Below, piece after piece: positions 44,393-53,164 of a stretch of DNA of 64,000 nt. Source of the stretch: Hymenobacter sp. CRA2 (GTDB taxonomy: Bacteria; Bacteroidota; Bacteroidia; Cytophagales; Hymenobacteraceae); assembly GCF_002007105.1 (NCBI RefSeq), contig NZ_MVBC01000002.1, forward strand, positions 248,001-312,000. The letters run 5' to 3'. Positions within the stretch are counted from its first letter, which is position 1. Each line of letters begins with the position of its first letter. The notes beneath the pieces are model-generated. The model was given only the letters and a program-made list of their open reading frames with translations. It was not told where the DNA came from and did not search any database. Made by a program: the position numbers and the translations under genes.

Positions 44393-44397
44393 TCCGA

Positions 44398-44405
44398 CAA
44401 AAATA
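44398..44405 (-). promoter_or_regulatory. -7 box of the YgjP-type gene, next to the start codon
   Basis: TATTTTTG on the minus strand, 5 bp before the ATG at 44392. A transcript starting a few bases downstream would be almost leaderless. Confidence 0.5.
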
Positions 44406-44463
44406 GCCCTCGAAACGATGCGCCCCAACGCGACTGAGTATATCTAAATAGCCCTATTGACAA

Positions 44464-44508
44464 GTAAAAGGCCGTTTGGCAACGCCCTTAGCGCAGCCAA
44501 ACGGCCTT
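44464..44508 (-). terminator. Intrinsic terminator of the small unknown gene
   Basis: Minus-strand stem AAGGCCGTTTGGC/GCCAAACGGCCTT (13 bp) followed by TTTTACTTG. Confidence 0.8.
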
Positions 44509-44554
44509 AACATTTCAAATCGAGCGGGCCGGGCAAGTGGGCCCGGCGGGCCCG

Positions 44555-44845
44555 CTACACCTGGGTGCCCGCCACGGCGCTGCTCCACAGGCAGTGGCCC
44601 TGCACGGAGTGTTGCTCCACGCGGTATTCCACCAGGGTGCCGGGCGCAAAGGCGTCTTCGTCGACGAAGGGGCTGGCGGCATTCACGGCGATGCGCGCCC
44701 ACGGGTTGCTGTTGGCCCGCCGGTACACGTGCATGATGCCCGTCCGGTCGTGGGAAAAGGAAATGGCGCGAGCCTTGGCGACCAACAGGTCTACTACAAT
44801 GGCGGAGGACGACGCGGGGGTGGAATAACTGCAGGAAATGGCCAT
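44555..44845 (-). CDS. Small protein of unknown function
   Basis: 96 aa from MAISCSYSTPASSSAIVV. Upstream extension to 44911 looks non-coding. It includes FSHDRTGIMHVYRRANSNPW and PFVDEDAFAPGTLVEYRVEQ, a beta-rich pattern; no signal peptide or membrane segment. A competing minus-strand frame (44454-44885) and a plus-strand frame (44537-44872) overlap it, but this one has the most protein-like composition and a matched terminator 50 bp after its stop. Function unknown. Confidence 0.6.
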   Translation of the reverse strand: MAISCSYSTPASSSAIVVDLLVAKARAISFSHDRTGIMHVYRRANSNPWARIAVNAASPFVDEDAFAPGTLVEYRVEQHSVQGHCLWSSAVAGTQV

Positions 44846-45484
44846 ACCAAACAGGAAAAAAGGGCGTCGTAAGCAAATGAGGCAATCAGGGACCCGCCGT
44901 TTACGGGGCAAAAGCTCAACGGTTGGGTCTACTCAAATTTAGGCTTTTGCCGATAATGTATTATACGTATTTAATGCGTTTTTATTGCGGGCTTTCGGTA
45001 TTTGCCCGCCGAGGCTGAGCCGAAGGCGCCGACGAACCTGCCTCGTAGCAGCTCAGCGACTGATGCAGCCCATGCCGAGGCTCATATTCTGCCCTATTGT
45101 AGCTCAGGCAACCCCACCCGGACGGGACACGAGTATGATGATACTCCCAATCTGAAATCAGCGGGCGACTTGGGCTATTCTATGATAAATACCAACCTCC
45201 TTACAGCCCTCAGAACGAAATAACTAATTGTAATTAACCATCACCTGCTTACACAATACCCGTATATAACTTTTTTTCATTTCACGTCTCAATTTGGAGC
45301 GTACAAGTCCCAAATGGTCTCCGTAGCTTTGCACAGTCAATGGTACGCCCTGATGCTAAGCCACGCTGGATAAGACTTATTCAACTTCTTTCCGCCTCGT
45401 CTTACGCACACGCCACCTCGACAAATGACAATTCTTTAGTACGCTTTTCCGCTCGTTTTTTTTACGCGTTTCGTTGGTCGTTGC
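44846..45484. other. AT-rich intergenic region without a convincing gene
   Basis: 639 bp, poorer in GC than the flanks, especially 45200-45480. A 73-codon plus-strand frame (45002-45223) has no protein-like pattern. A TAGCTTTG -7-like box at 45325-45332 is a possible promoter of the TPR gene. Nothing else is evident. Confidence 0.5.
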
Positions 45485-46825
45485 ATGGGCAAACTCTACT
45501 GTAGTGATGGTTTCTGGAGCAAGGGAGTAGAGCAAGTCGGTGCACGGGTACTGACGGTGCTGCTGCTCTTCGTCGCGTTGGCGGCCCGGGCGCAGCAGCC
45601 GGACTCGGCCGCGGCGCCGGTGCGCAACGTGCAGCTGGCCAACGTGGATGTGGCTCCGAGCGCGGCGGATACCAAAGGCTGGCTGCTGCTCGACCGGGAC
45701 ATTGCCCTGGAGCTGGAAGGCGCCGTGCAGAACCTCTACAACCTCAAGCACGACAAGGCCGAAAAGCAGTTTCGCTCGTTGCGCCGGCGCTACCCCGCGC
45801 ACCCCATGCCCTACTTCCTGATGGGCCTGAGTCAGTGGTGGAAGATGGTGCCCTCGCAGCTGAGCACCAAGGCCTACGACGCCCCATTCCTGGCCTACAT
45901 GGACACGGCTATTACCAAGGCCGAGACTCTGTACGAAGCCGACGACAAAAACTACGAGGCCTGCTTTTTTCTCTCGGCCGCCTACGGTTTTGCGGCCCGC
46001 CTACACGCCGAGCGCAGCAACTGGCGCAAGGCCACTGTCTACAGCAAGCACGCGCTGGATTACCTCGCCAAAAGCCAGGAAGCCAACGGACTGAGCCCGG
46101 AATTCCTCTTTGGGCAAGGCCTGATGAACTACTACGCCGTGTGGCTCGGCGAGCAGTACCCGCTGCTGCGGCCGGTGCTGTGGCTGTTTCCCAAGGGCAA
46201 CCGCCAGCTGGGGCTGCAGCAGCTCAACACCGTGGCCCAGCAGGCCAACTACACCGCTCCCGAAACGCAGTACTTTCTGCTCCGAATCTACTACTACGAC
46301 GAGCACCGCCCCCAGGACGCCCTGCCCCTGGCCCGCACCCTCGCCACCAAGTACCCCGACAACGCTTACTTCCAGCGCTTCTACGCCATGGCCTGCTTTA
46401 ATCAGGGCGCCCTGCGGGAGTGCGAGAAAACCAGCCGCGACATCCTCGACAAGCTCAATCAGGGCCTACCGGGCTACGAGGCCATCAGCGGACGCTACGC
46501 CGCCTACTACCTGGGCTACCTCACCCAGCACAAGTATAAGGACCTGGCCAAGGCCAAGGAGTATTACCAGCGCTGCATCGTGTTTGCCGAAAGCACCGGC
46601 GACACCAAGGCGGGTTACTTCCTGCACGCCAACTGGAACCTGGCCAAGCTGGCCGAACAGGAGCAGAACTGGTCCGCCGCCACGCGCTACTTCACGCTGG
46701 TGCGCGAGCGGGCCGAACCCGCCTCGGAAATGGCAGCCGAAGCCAACGCCTACTTCAAGCAACGGAACGGCGTGCGCAAAGCCGGTAAGCGCCCGGCTGC
46801 GGCCACGCTGTCTTTGGCCAAATAA
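45485..46825 (+). CDS. Secreted TPR-repeat protein
   Basis: 446 aa. An N-terminal hydrophobic stretch (VLTVLLLFVALAARAQQP) is a signal peptide, though the first ~20 residues before it are unusual. Most of the chain is TPR-like helical pairs, e.g. KAEKQFRSLRRRYPAHPMPY near 95, QYFLLRIYYYDEHRPQDALP, and YYQRCIVFAESTGDTKAG to NWNLAKLAEQEQNWSAATRY. It probably works as a periplasmic scaffold; no catalytic domain is seen. It is followed by a flavin-reductase-fold gene on the same strand after 145 bp. Confidence 0.82.
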   Translation: MGKLYCSDGFWSKGVEQVGARVLTVLLLFVALAARAQQPDSAAAPVRNVQLANVDVAPSAADTKGWLLLDRDIALELEGAVQNLYNLKHDKAEKQFRSLRRRYPAHPMPYFLMGLSQWWKMVPSQLSTKAYDAPFLAYMDTAITKAETLYEADDKNYEACFFLSAAYGFAARLHAERSNWRKATVYSKHALDYLAKSQEANGLSPEFLFGQGLMNYYAVWLGEQYPLLRPVLWLFPKGNRQLGLQQLNTVAQQANYTAPETQYFLLRIYYYDEHRPQDALPLARTLATKYPDNAYFQRFYAMACFNQGALRECEKTSRDILDKLNQGLPGYEAISGRYAAYYLGYLTQHKYKDLAKAKEYYQRCIVFAESTGDTKAGYFLHANWNLAKLAEQEQNWSAATRYFTLVRERAEPASEMAAEANAYFKQRNGVRKAGKRPAAATLSLAK

Positions 46826-46935
46826 GCTGCGCTGCTTCCTGTTTCATCTGCCCGCCGGCCCTGCCTCTACCCGAGGCAGGGCCGGCAGCTTTTGGCCGGG
46901 GCCGGAACGGCACCGGGGCATCGGCGGCGAAGCAC

Positions 46936-46943
46936 TACTTTTG
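46936..46943 (+). promoter_or_regulatory. -7 box of the flavin-reductase-fold gene
   Basis: TACTTTTG matches TAnnTTTG, 27 bp before the ATG at 46971. Confidence 0.5.
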
Positions 46944-46970
46944 GCTGACTGTCCTGCCGAACCGTTTTTC

Positions 46971-47900
46971 ATGCCCACCTCTACTCCCACCGCTTTCCGC
47001 TCCATCACGCCCGGCACCCTGAAGGGCCCCGAGTGGCACCAGTTCATGCTCGGCGCCGTGGCCCCGCGGCCCATTGCCTTCGTCAGCACCATCGACCGGG
47101 AAGGCCACGTGAACCTGAGCCCGTTCTCGTTCTTCAACGTGTTCAGTTCCAATCCCGCCACGCTCATCTTCTCGCCCGCCAACCGTGTGCGCGACAACAC
47201 CCAGAAGCACACGCTCTACAACGTGCGCGACGAGGTGCCGGAGTGCGTCATCAACATCTGCGACTACGCCCTGGTGGAGCAGATGTCCTTGGCATCGACG
47301 GAGTACGAGCGCAGCGTGAACGAATTCCGCAAGGCTGGGCTCACCGAGCTGCCGTCCGATATGGTGCGCCCGCCGCGGGTGGCCGAGTGTCCGGTAGCCT
47401 TCGAGTGCGTGGTGGAGCAGGTCATTGCCATCGGCGACTCCAACGGCGGCGGCAACCTGGTCATCTGCCGGGTGGTGCAGTCCCATTTCCGCGAGGATAT
47501 CCTGCTGCCCGGCAACGGCGGCGTCGACCCGCACAAGTTCGATGCGGTGGCGCGCATGGGTGGCGACTGGTACTGCCGCGTGGTGCCCGAAAGCCTGTTT
47601 GAGGTGCCCAAGCCCAACCGCAACAAGGGCATCGGCATCGACTCGCTGCCCGAGCACATCCGCCACTCCGACGTGCTAACGGGCAACAACCTCGGCCGCC
47701 TGGGCAACCTGGAGGAGCCGGCCCTGCCCTCAGCCGCCGAGGTACAGGCCTACCGCGACGAGCCGCTGGTGGCCTACACGCTCAACAAATACCGCGAGCA
47801 GCCCGCCGAGCAGCGGCGGCAGCTGATGCTGCTGGGCAAAACCCTGCTGGAGGAAGGCCGCCTGGCCGAAGCCTGGAAGGTGCTGCTGCTGGCCAAGTAG
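46971..47900 (+). CDS. Flavin-reductase-fold (FMN-binding split-barrel) protein
   Basis: 309 aa. The first ~200 residues form the split-barrel domain: MLGAVAPRPIAFVSTID, NLSPFSFFNVFSSNPATLIFSP and the DNTQKHTLYNV loop, typical of the FMN-binding flavin-reductase-like family. A further C-terminal ~100 residues are helical and less conserved. The likely activity is FMN binding with NAD(P)H oxidation or a flavin-dependent redox step, in the cytoplasm. It ends in a bidirectional terminator shared with the S74 gene. Confidence 0.87.
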   Translation: MPTSTPTAFRSITPGTLKGPEWHQFMLGAVAPRPIAFVSTIDREGHVNLSPFSFFNVFSSNPATLIFSPANRVRDNTQKHTLYNVRDEVPECVINICDYALVEQMSLASTEYERSVNEFRKAGLTELPSDMVRPPRVAECPVAFECVVEQVIAIGDSNGGGNLVICRVVQSHFREDILLPGNGGVDPHKFDAVARMGGDWYCRVVPESLFEVPKPNRNKGIGIDSLPEHIRHSDVLTGNNLGRLGNLEEPALPSAAEVQAYRDEPLVAYTLNKYREQPAEQRRQLMLLGKTLLEEGRLAEAWKVLLLAK

Positions 47901-47914
47901 CGGGTAAGCACGAA

Positions 47915-47956
47915 AGAAAACGGCGGCTTCGGTAGGTACCGAAGCCGCCGTTTTCT
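47915..47956. terminator. Bidirectional terminator between convergent genes
   Basis: A perfect 20-bp stem (47915-47934 and 47937-47956) with a 2-nt loop, starting AGAAAACGGCGGCTTCGGTA. The A-rich left arm and T-rich right arm let it work both ways between the flavin-reductase-fold gene and the S74 gene. Confidence 0.9.
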
Positions 47957-47972
47957 ATGAAGCGTAGCCGAA

Positions 47973-50900
47973 TTATTTTGCTTCTGCCCGAGCCCCGAGC
48001 AGCGCCTCCAGGGCCTTCAGGCGCTGGGCCAGGTCAGCGGTTTGCGCGGCCTGGGTTTGCAGCGAAGCCTGCTGCTGATCGAGGCGGGTGCCTTGCGTCT
48101 GGTTTTGCTGACGCAGCGCGGCGTTCTGCTTTTGCAGCTCGGCCACCTGCCGGGCCAGCTCCTGCGTGGCCGAGACGTTGAGCATGGCCAAAGCTTCGTA
48201 ATCAACGGTGCGCACATCGGCGTGCTCCAGCCCAAACACGAACACCTGCTGCCCGGCCAGCTGCCGCGCCCCGCGCACGACGAGGGTGTTGCCGGTCGCA
48301 GCCTTCACGGTGCCCACAATTTCACCGCCCGCACTGATAAGCTTGAGACGCTGGCCGGGTTGGGCGGCCGCGGCGGGAGCCGCCGGCAGCGTCAGTACCA
48401 GCAACGAATCTGCCCGCGTTTCAACCTTAACAGCCGCCGCGTAGATATCGGGCAGGAAGCCGGCGTGCTGATTCACGGCCTGCGGAAACACCTCCTCCAC
48501 TTCCTGGGCAATGACCTTCTTGAAGCGGCGCTGCCCGTACTGCACCCGGTCGCGCATCTGGTAATCGGTGATGCGCAGCTGCTGGAGCAGGGCCAGGTCT
48601 TGGGCAGCGTTGCTCAGGCCGATGATGGACTTGAGGCGGCGGTCAGAAGTAGCGTTGAACTCCGTGGCCAGCACCCGGCCGGTGGCGCGGATGCTCACCG
48701 GCCCGGCGTTGTTAGAGGCATAGCCCGTAGACCCACCGCCGTTGAGGTAGCCGTAGTTGAAGTTGGCGGGCGTCACCGAGCGCTGCACGTCCAGCGGGTA
48801 AGCGGGGTTGGTCGTGCCGATGCCCACGTTCGTACCGCTGAAGGTCATGTAGTTGGCGCCGCCCGGGGTGGGGCCGTCCGACAACTTGAGCTTGTAGCCG
48901 TCGCCCGCATCCAGACCGAAGGAAGCCCAGGCATTGCCGGGCGAGTGCACCACCATGTAGGGGCTGTTCTGGCGGATTTCCAGCGGTCCGTTGGGCAAAG
49001 CGGCGTTGCTAAAGCCCGTGCCGATGCCCAGCCGGCCGTTTTTGAGCACCATTTGCTGCGTGCCCCCGCCGGTGTCGAACTGGCCATTGGCGTGCGAGCC
49101 GCCGGCGTACCAGGCAAAGGCCTCGCCCGAGCGGAAGTACTGCGTGCCATCCTGCACCCCGACGCCATAATCAGCATTCCACAGGCTCAGCATCTGCCGG
49201 GTGCTGGCCCCGAAGCTCAGCGTGCCGCGCACCTGCTGGTTGCCATTCACATCGAGCAGCGCCGCGGGGCTGGTAGTGCCGATGCCCACCCCGCCCGCGC
49301 CCTTGGGCATCAGGTTCAGGTCTTGGTCGGCGTTGGAGCCGGCGGCGTAGAGCGAGTTGTAGCCGATGCCCACGCCCTGCGTGCCGTTGTAGTGCCGAAA
49401 CTCCGCCCCGCCAGCGGCCTGGTCGAAGTCGCCGGTGACGTACAGCGGCCGGCCCGTGGCGTGCGTGCCCGAGCGGGCCGCCGTCGTTTGCACGTCTAGG
49501 CGGTTGCCGGGCGTGCCGTTGCCCGTACCGATGCCCACGTTGCCGTTGCTCTCGATGCTCACGTTGGGCGTGGTGCCCCGGTCGTCGTCGGAGTAGAAGC
49601 GAATGGGCGCCTGATTGGTGACCAGGCGCAGGAAGTTGCCGTTCAGGCGCGAGTACAGCCCCAGGTCGGAGGTGCTGGTAATGGCTGCTCCACCGCGCTG
49701 AATCACGCCGGCCGGCAGCAGCAGCCCGCCGCCGCCGCTTACGCTCAGGCCCTCGGTACCGCCGTTGCCCACCAGCTGGTTACTGGCCAGGTTCAGGTTT
49801 TGCGTGGCCGTGTGGTTGCCCAGGTTATCGGCCCCGGCCGGCAGCGTGACGGTATTGCCCCCGCTGATGCCCAGCGTCAAGCCGCTGATGGTGAGTTCGG
49901 GCAGGGCCTGGGCGGCGAGTTGGCCGCTGGCGTCGGCTGTGACCATGCGCGTGCCGCTGCCGGCCAATCCGTCGATGCGCGCCGCGCCGGCCACGTGCAG
50001 CTTGGCTTGCGGACTGCCCGTGCCGACGCCCAAGCGGGTGGAAGCGTTGTCCCAAAATAACTGGCCCGCGTTGCCAACGAGCTTGCTGCCGTCGCTGAAG
50101 ACCACGCTGCCCGCGGCCTGCGAGGTAGTGGCGTTATTGAGGCTGATAACCGGCGCTTCAGGCTGAAAGCTGAAGCTCAGGCGGGCGTAACCCGCCCCGT
50201 TCTGGTAGCCCTGGGTGTGCGTTACGTTGCTGGTCAGCGCGGGGTCGGCGTAGGAGGAGCCCCCGCCGGCTCCGGCGTTGCCGTGGCTGGCGCCGCCGCC
50301 GTAATAGCCGCCCCCGCCGCCCGCCGCGCCCCAACTGGTGCCGCCGGTCAGGCCGGCGCCCACGCCCAAGCCGGCCGGGCTCGTGCCGCAGTAGCAGAAC
50401 TGCTGCGGCGTGCCGCCCGTGGTGCCGCCGGCCGATTGGGTACCGCCGGTGCCGGGCACCCCCGTCGGGTTGCTCGCCGTAGGCACCAGGCCGTCGCCGC
50501 CGGTCAGGCCCCCGCCGGGCCCGCCCCGGGCGTAGTAGCCCGAGCCGCCGCCGCCGCCGGCCACCAGCACCCGGTGGGCGAGGCCCGTGCCACCGATCCG
50601 AATGTCGGTAGCGCCGCCGCCCGGTTCGCTGCCGCGGCCGCCGCCGTTGTAGCCCCCGTCCTGGTACAGCGTACTGGGGTTATAGCCCCGGTCGCCGCCG
50701 ACTTCAATGGTGAGCACCTGCCCCGGCGTCACCGCCAGCGTGGCCTGCACCCGCCCCCCCCGGCCACCCCGGTAGCAGTTGCTGCAGTTATCGATGGTTC
50801 GGCCGCGGGCCCCGGCCAGATCTACCTGCACGCTGGTCACGCCGAGCGGCACGGTCCAGGTCTGCGGGCCGCCGGTGTAGTTGAAGGTCACGGCCTGCGC

Positions 50901-51527
50901 ACCGCTGGCGCTGGCGGGCAGGCCCTGCACCGGGTCGGACCAGTAGAAGCCGTTCCAGGTGTTCAGCTTGGCCGCATCGGTGTTGTAAATGGTCAGGCCC
51001 ACGGCTGGGCTCCGAATGGCGTCGCGCTGGGCCGTGGTCATACGCGGCGGCAGAAAGCCCTTACTGGTTGAACTCAGTTCGAGCAGAGCCGAAGCGTTCG
51101 GCGCGGCAGTACCAATGCCTACCTGGCCGCTGTTGCTGATGCTCAGGCCCTCGGTGCCGCCGTTGCCCACCAGCTGATTACCGGCCAGGTTCAGGTTCTG
51201 CGTGGCCGTGTGGTTGCCCAGGTTGTCGCCGGCGCCGGTGGGGCTCAGGTAGGTCCAGCTCGTGCCGGTGTAGTACCAGAAGCCCAGCTGCACGCCGTCG
51301 GTCTGGTACACCAGCAGGCCGGTGGCGGGGCTGCCGATGGCCGCGCGCTGGGCAGCCGTCATGCGCGGGGCAAGCAGGCCCTTGGTCACCGACGACAGAT
51401 CGAGCACGGCGGAGGCATCGGGCGAGGTGGTGCCAATGCCCACGCTGCCCGTGGATTGGGCACGGACAGCAAAAGTTAGTCCCAGGCCAGCGGCCAGGGC
51501 GCAGGTATACCGTAATAGTTTGTGCAT
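47973..51527 (-). CDS. Large surface protein with S74 intramolecular chaperone
   Basis: 1184 aa from the ATG at 51527 with signal peptide (MHKLLRYTCALAAGLGLTFA). The body has repeated SVGIGTTSPDASAVLDLSS-type segments seen in Bacteroidota 'tail-fibre-like' surface proteins, and a Gly-rich domain (about 240-470, e.g. VAGGGGGSGYYARGGPGGG). Near the C-terminus, ATSDRRLKSIIGLSNA carries the Ser/Lys pair five residues apart used for self-cleavage by the endosialidase-type (peptidase S74) chaperone, followed by KKVIAQEVEEVFP. A coiled coil ends it. It likely trimerises, cleaves off its chaperone and acts as an adhesin. No T9SS tail is seen. It is not flanked by phage genes. Confidence 0.88.
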   Translation of the reverse strand: MHKLLRYTCALAAGLGLTFAVRAQSTGSVGIGTTSPDASAVLDLSSVTKGLLAPRMTAAQRAAIGSPATGLLVYQTDGVQLGFWYYTGTSWTYLSPTGAGDNLGNHTATQNLNLAGNQLVGNGGTEGLSISNSGQVGIGTAAPNASALLELSSTSKGFLPPRMTTAQRDAIRSPAVGLTIYNTDAAKLNTWNGFYWSDPVQGLPASASGAQAVTFNYTGGPQTWTVPLGVTSVQVDLAGARGRTIDNCSNCYRGGRGGRVQATLAVTPGQVLTIEVGGDRGYNPSTLYQDGGYNGGGRGSEPGGGATDIRIGGTGLAHRVLVAGGGGGSGYYARGGPGGGLTGGDGLVPTASNPTGVPGTGGTQSAGGTTGGTPQQFCYCGTSPAGLGVGAGLTGGTSWGAAGGGGGYYGGGASHGNAGAGGGSSYADPALTSNVTHTQGYQNGAGYARLSFSFQPEAPVISLNNATTSQAAGSVVFSDGSKLVGNAGQLFWDNASTRLGVGTGSPQAKLHVAGAARIDGLAGSGTRMVTADASGQLAAQALPELTISGLTLGISGGNTVTLPAGADNLGNHTATQNLNLASNQLVGNGGTEGLSVSGGGGLLLPAGVIQRGGAAITSTSDLGLYSRLNGNFLRLVTNQAPIRFYSDDDRGTTPNVSIESNGNVGIGTGNGTPGNRLDVQTTAARSGTHATGRPLYVTGDFDQAAGGAEFRHYNGTQGVGIGYNSLYAAGSNADQDLNLMPKGAGGVGIGTTSPAALLDVNGNQQVRGTLSFGASTRQMLSLWNADYGVGVQDGTQYFRSGEAFAWYAGGSHANGQFDTGGGTQQMVLKNGRLGIGTGFSNAALPNGPLEIRQNSPYMVVHSPGNAWASFGLDAGDGYKLKLSDGPTPGGANYMTFSGTNVGIGTTNPAYPLDVQRSVTPANFNYGYLNGGGSTGYASNNAGPVSIRATGRVLATEFNATSDRRLKSIIGLSNAAQDLALLQQLRITDYQMRDRVQYGQRRFKKVIAQEVEEVFPQAVNQHAGFLPDIYAAAVKVETRADSLLVLTLPAAPAAAAQPGQRLKLISAGGEIVGTVKAATGNTLVVRGARQLAGQQVFVFGLEHADVRTVDYEALAMLNVSATQELARQVAELQKQNAALRQQNQTQGTRLDQQQASLQTQAAQTADLAQRLKALEALLGARAEAK

Positions 51528-51584
51528 AGGTGGAAAGTGGGCGAAGTACGACCGGCAGCCGGGCAGGCCGCTGGTTTGCCGCCG

Positions 51585-51644
51585 CAAACTTCCCTGCAGT
51601 GCAGCTACATTTCCAACTATATTCTGTACCGCATTTGGGGGTAT
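51585..51644 (-). promoter_or_regulatory. Operator-promoter of the S74 gene
   Basis: The 20-bp element TGTACCGCATTTGGGGGTAT (51625-51644, read here on the plus strand) is identical to one at 53101-53120. On the minus strand it is followed after exactly 8 bp by TTG (51614-51616), a -33 element, then after 21 bp by GAAGTTTG (51585-51592), a weak -7. The element has TACC/GGTA ends. The fixed spacing to the -33 box is what a transcription activator would need. Confidence 0.55.
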
Positions 51645-51739
51645 TGGCAACCTAGGCCGCCGGCCCCGGCACGGCTGCAGCGGTCGGGCTTAAGCCGACT
51701 ACGCAGTAGCATAAACTCAACTCATTGATCATCAAGCAA

Positions 51740-51769
51740 GCAGGCCCCGCCAACACTGGCGGGGCCTGC
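51740..51769 (-). terminator. Hairpin after the T9SS cargo gene
   Basis: Perfect 13-bp stem GCAGGCCCCGCCA/TGGCGGGGCCTGC with loop ACAC. The following minus-strand sequence (TTGCTTGATG) is only weakly T-rich, so termination efficiency is uncertain. Confidence 0.6.
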
Positions 51770-51790
51770 CGGCAATCCGTGGCACTGACC

Positions 51791-52990
51791 TTATTGCCGC
51801 AGTAGCTTTATCGTCGCTTGGTGCGTGCCTTGCTGCACGCTGAGCGTGTACAGCCCCGGGCTCAGCGCGGCTGCAGCGGAAGCGGGCAGCGTGGCAGTTC
51901 CATTCACCAAAGGCAGCGGCTGACTCAGCACCGTCCGGCCGAGGCCATCCTGCACCATCAGGCGCACGGGCTCGCCGGCTTGGGCACCGGGCAGCGCCAG
52001 TTGCAGGGGCTGATCGGCCGCCAGCGGGTTGGGCCAGGCCTGCCAGCCGGCCGTTAGCAGATTGGCCTTGCGGGCGGCCAGCACACTGCTTTCGACGGAG
52101 TAATCGGCGGCTACCGGCGTGCCAAACCGGCTGGAGCTGTAGTACAGCTCCAGCAGCGGCTGGGCCGAGTTGTTACGCCAGAACTGGTCGAAGTACGTCG
52201 TGCTGACGGCCCCCTGCTGCAGGTTGAACGCCGCCAGCAGCGTGGCCGGGGCGGGGCTGCCGTTGAGGTAAATGCTGTCCTGCCGAATGGTGCGGCTGCG
52301 CACCTGCAGCACCGCCAGCGCGTCGGAGCCGGTGCTGCGGCCCGCCACCGGGATGCGCACCGTGCCCCAGCCGGCCACCGAGTCGACGTAGGTGTAGCGC
52401 TGCACCAGCAGCAGCGGGGCCCGGTTCAGGCTGGCCAGCTGAATGGTGAGGCTGCCCGTGGTGGCCACGCGGAACGAGCGGCTCAGCCGCCCGCCCGCTG
52501 TTAGCGGCAGCGGGAAGTTCACCACGCCGCTAGGGCCGTACGGGATGCTTTGGCGGTTAATCACCGCCGAGTCGTTGGCCCCACCCGTCAGCAGCGCCAG
52601 CGACGCGGCCTGCCGGGAAATGGTACGGCCCAGGTTCAGCCAGCCCGTCGGGGCCAGGGCGCCGTAGCCGACGTAGTCGTAGGCCAGGCGGCCGAACGTG
52701 GCCTGCCGGTCGTAGGCCCACTGCGCCCCGGCAATGCCGCCTGTAGCCGGAGCGGGCAGGCGTGTCACGTTGTACGGCAGGCCAGTCGGCGTCAGGGCGC
52801 GGAAGTCCCAGGCTTGGTTGGCGCCGGTAGCCGTAGCCCCGATGCTGCCGGGAATGTTGGCGTCCTGGTAGCGCTCCACCGTAGCCGCCGACGACGGAAA
52901 GGAAGCTTGCGTCAGCGTAATCGGCGACTGGGCCAGCGCCGCGGGCACCACGAGCAGCGTCGTGGCAGTCAACAGGGTAAATTTGGGCAT
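51791..52990 (-). CDS. T9SS-exported protein of unknown function
   Basis: 399 aa with signal peptide (MPKFTLLTATTLLVVPAALAQ). The body is beta-rich, with repeated Tyr/Ser-rich strands. The last ~80 residues are a T9SS type A sorting domain: WQAWPNPLAADQPLQLAL, then VRLMVQDGLGRTVLSQ and LYTLSVQQGTHQATIKLLRQ. So it should be exported to the surface or medium. No catalytic motif or known family is seen in the N-terminal 320 residues. Start at 52990 was chosen as the only one that gives a signal peptide. Its promoter carries the same operator as the S74 gene. Confidence 0.88.
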   Translation of the reverse strand: MPKFTLLTATTLLVVPAALAQSPITLTQASFPSSAATVERYQDANIPGSIGATATGANQAWDFRALTPTGLPYNVTRLPAPATGGIAGAQWAYDRQATFGRLAYDYVGYGALAPTGWLNLGRTISRQAASLALLTGGANDSAVINRQSIPYGPSGVVNFPLPLTAGGRLSRSFRVATTGSLTIQLASLNRAPLLLVQRYTYVDSVAGWGTVRIPVAGRSTGSDALAVLQVRSRTIRQDSIYLNGSPAPATLLAAFNLQQGAVSTTYFDQFWRNNSAQPLLELYYSSSRFGTPVAADYSVESSVLAARKANLLTAGWQAWPNPLAADQPLQLALPGAQAGEPVRLMVQDGLGRTVLSQPLPLVNGTATLPASAAAALSPGLYTLSVQQGTHQATIKLLRQ

Positions 52991-53061
52991 AGAGGAAAGA
53001 ATTAAGGATGAGGATTCAGAATCAGGCGAGCCGGGCAGCCGGGCCGCACCGTTAGGGGCCG

Positions 53062-53120
53062 CAAAAGTATTCCCGGGCTGCTGGCTCGACAATCGGGTCT
53101 TGTACCGCATTTGGGGGTAT
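53062..53120 (-). promoter_or_regulatory. Operator-promoter of the T9SS cargo gene
   Basis: Operator TGTACCGCATTTGGGGGTAT at 53101-53120; 8 bp below it on the minus strand lies TTG (53090-53092); 20 bp further is TACTTTTG (53062-53069), a perfect -7. The operator lies between this gene and the response-regulator gene (start 53165), 44 bp from the latter, so it may serve both. Confidence 0.6.
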
Positions 53121-53164
53121 GCCCCGGGTTGCGCTTTTCCCGCCCCCGGGCGTCCTTTGCCATC

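Noticed and set aside
45002-45223. 73-codon plus-strand frame
   Set aside because: No fold-like pattern and no promoter; in an AT-rich non-coding gap.
47973-51527. Prophage tail-fibre module
   Set aside because: S74 and tail-fibre-like repeats suggested phage, but a signal peptide is present and there are no capsid, terminase, tail or integrase genes nearby.
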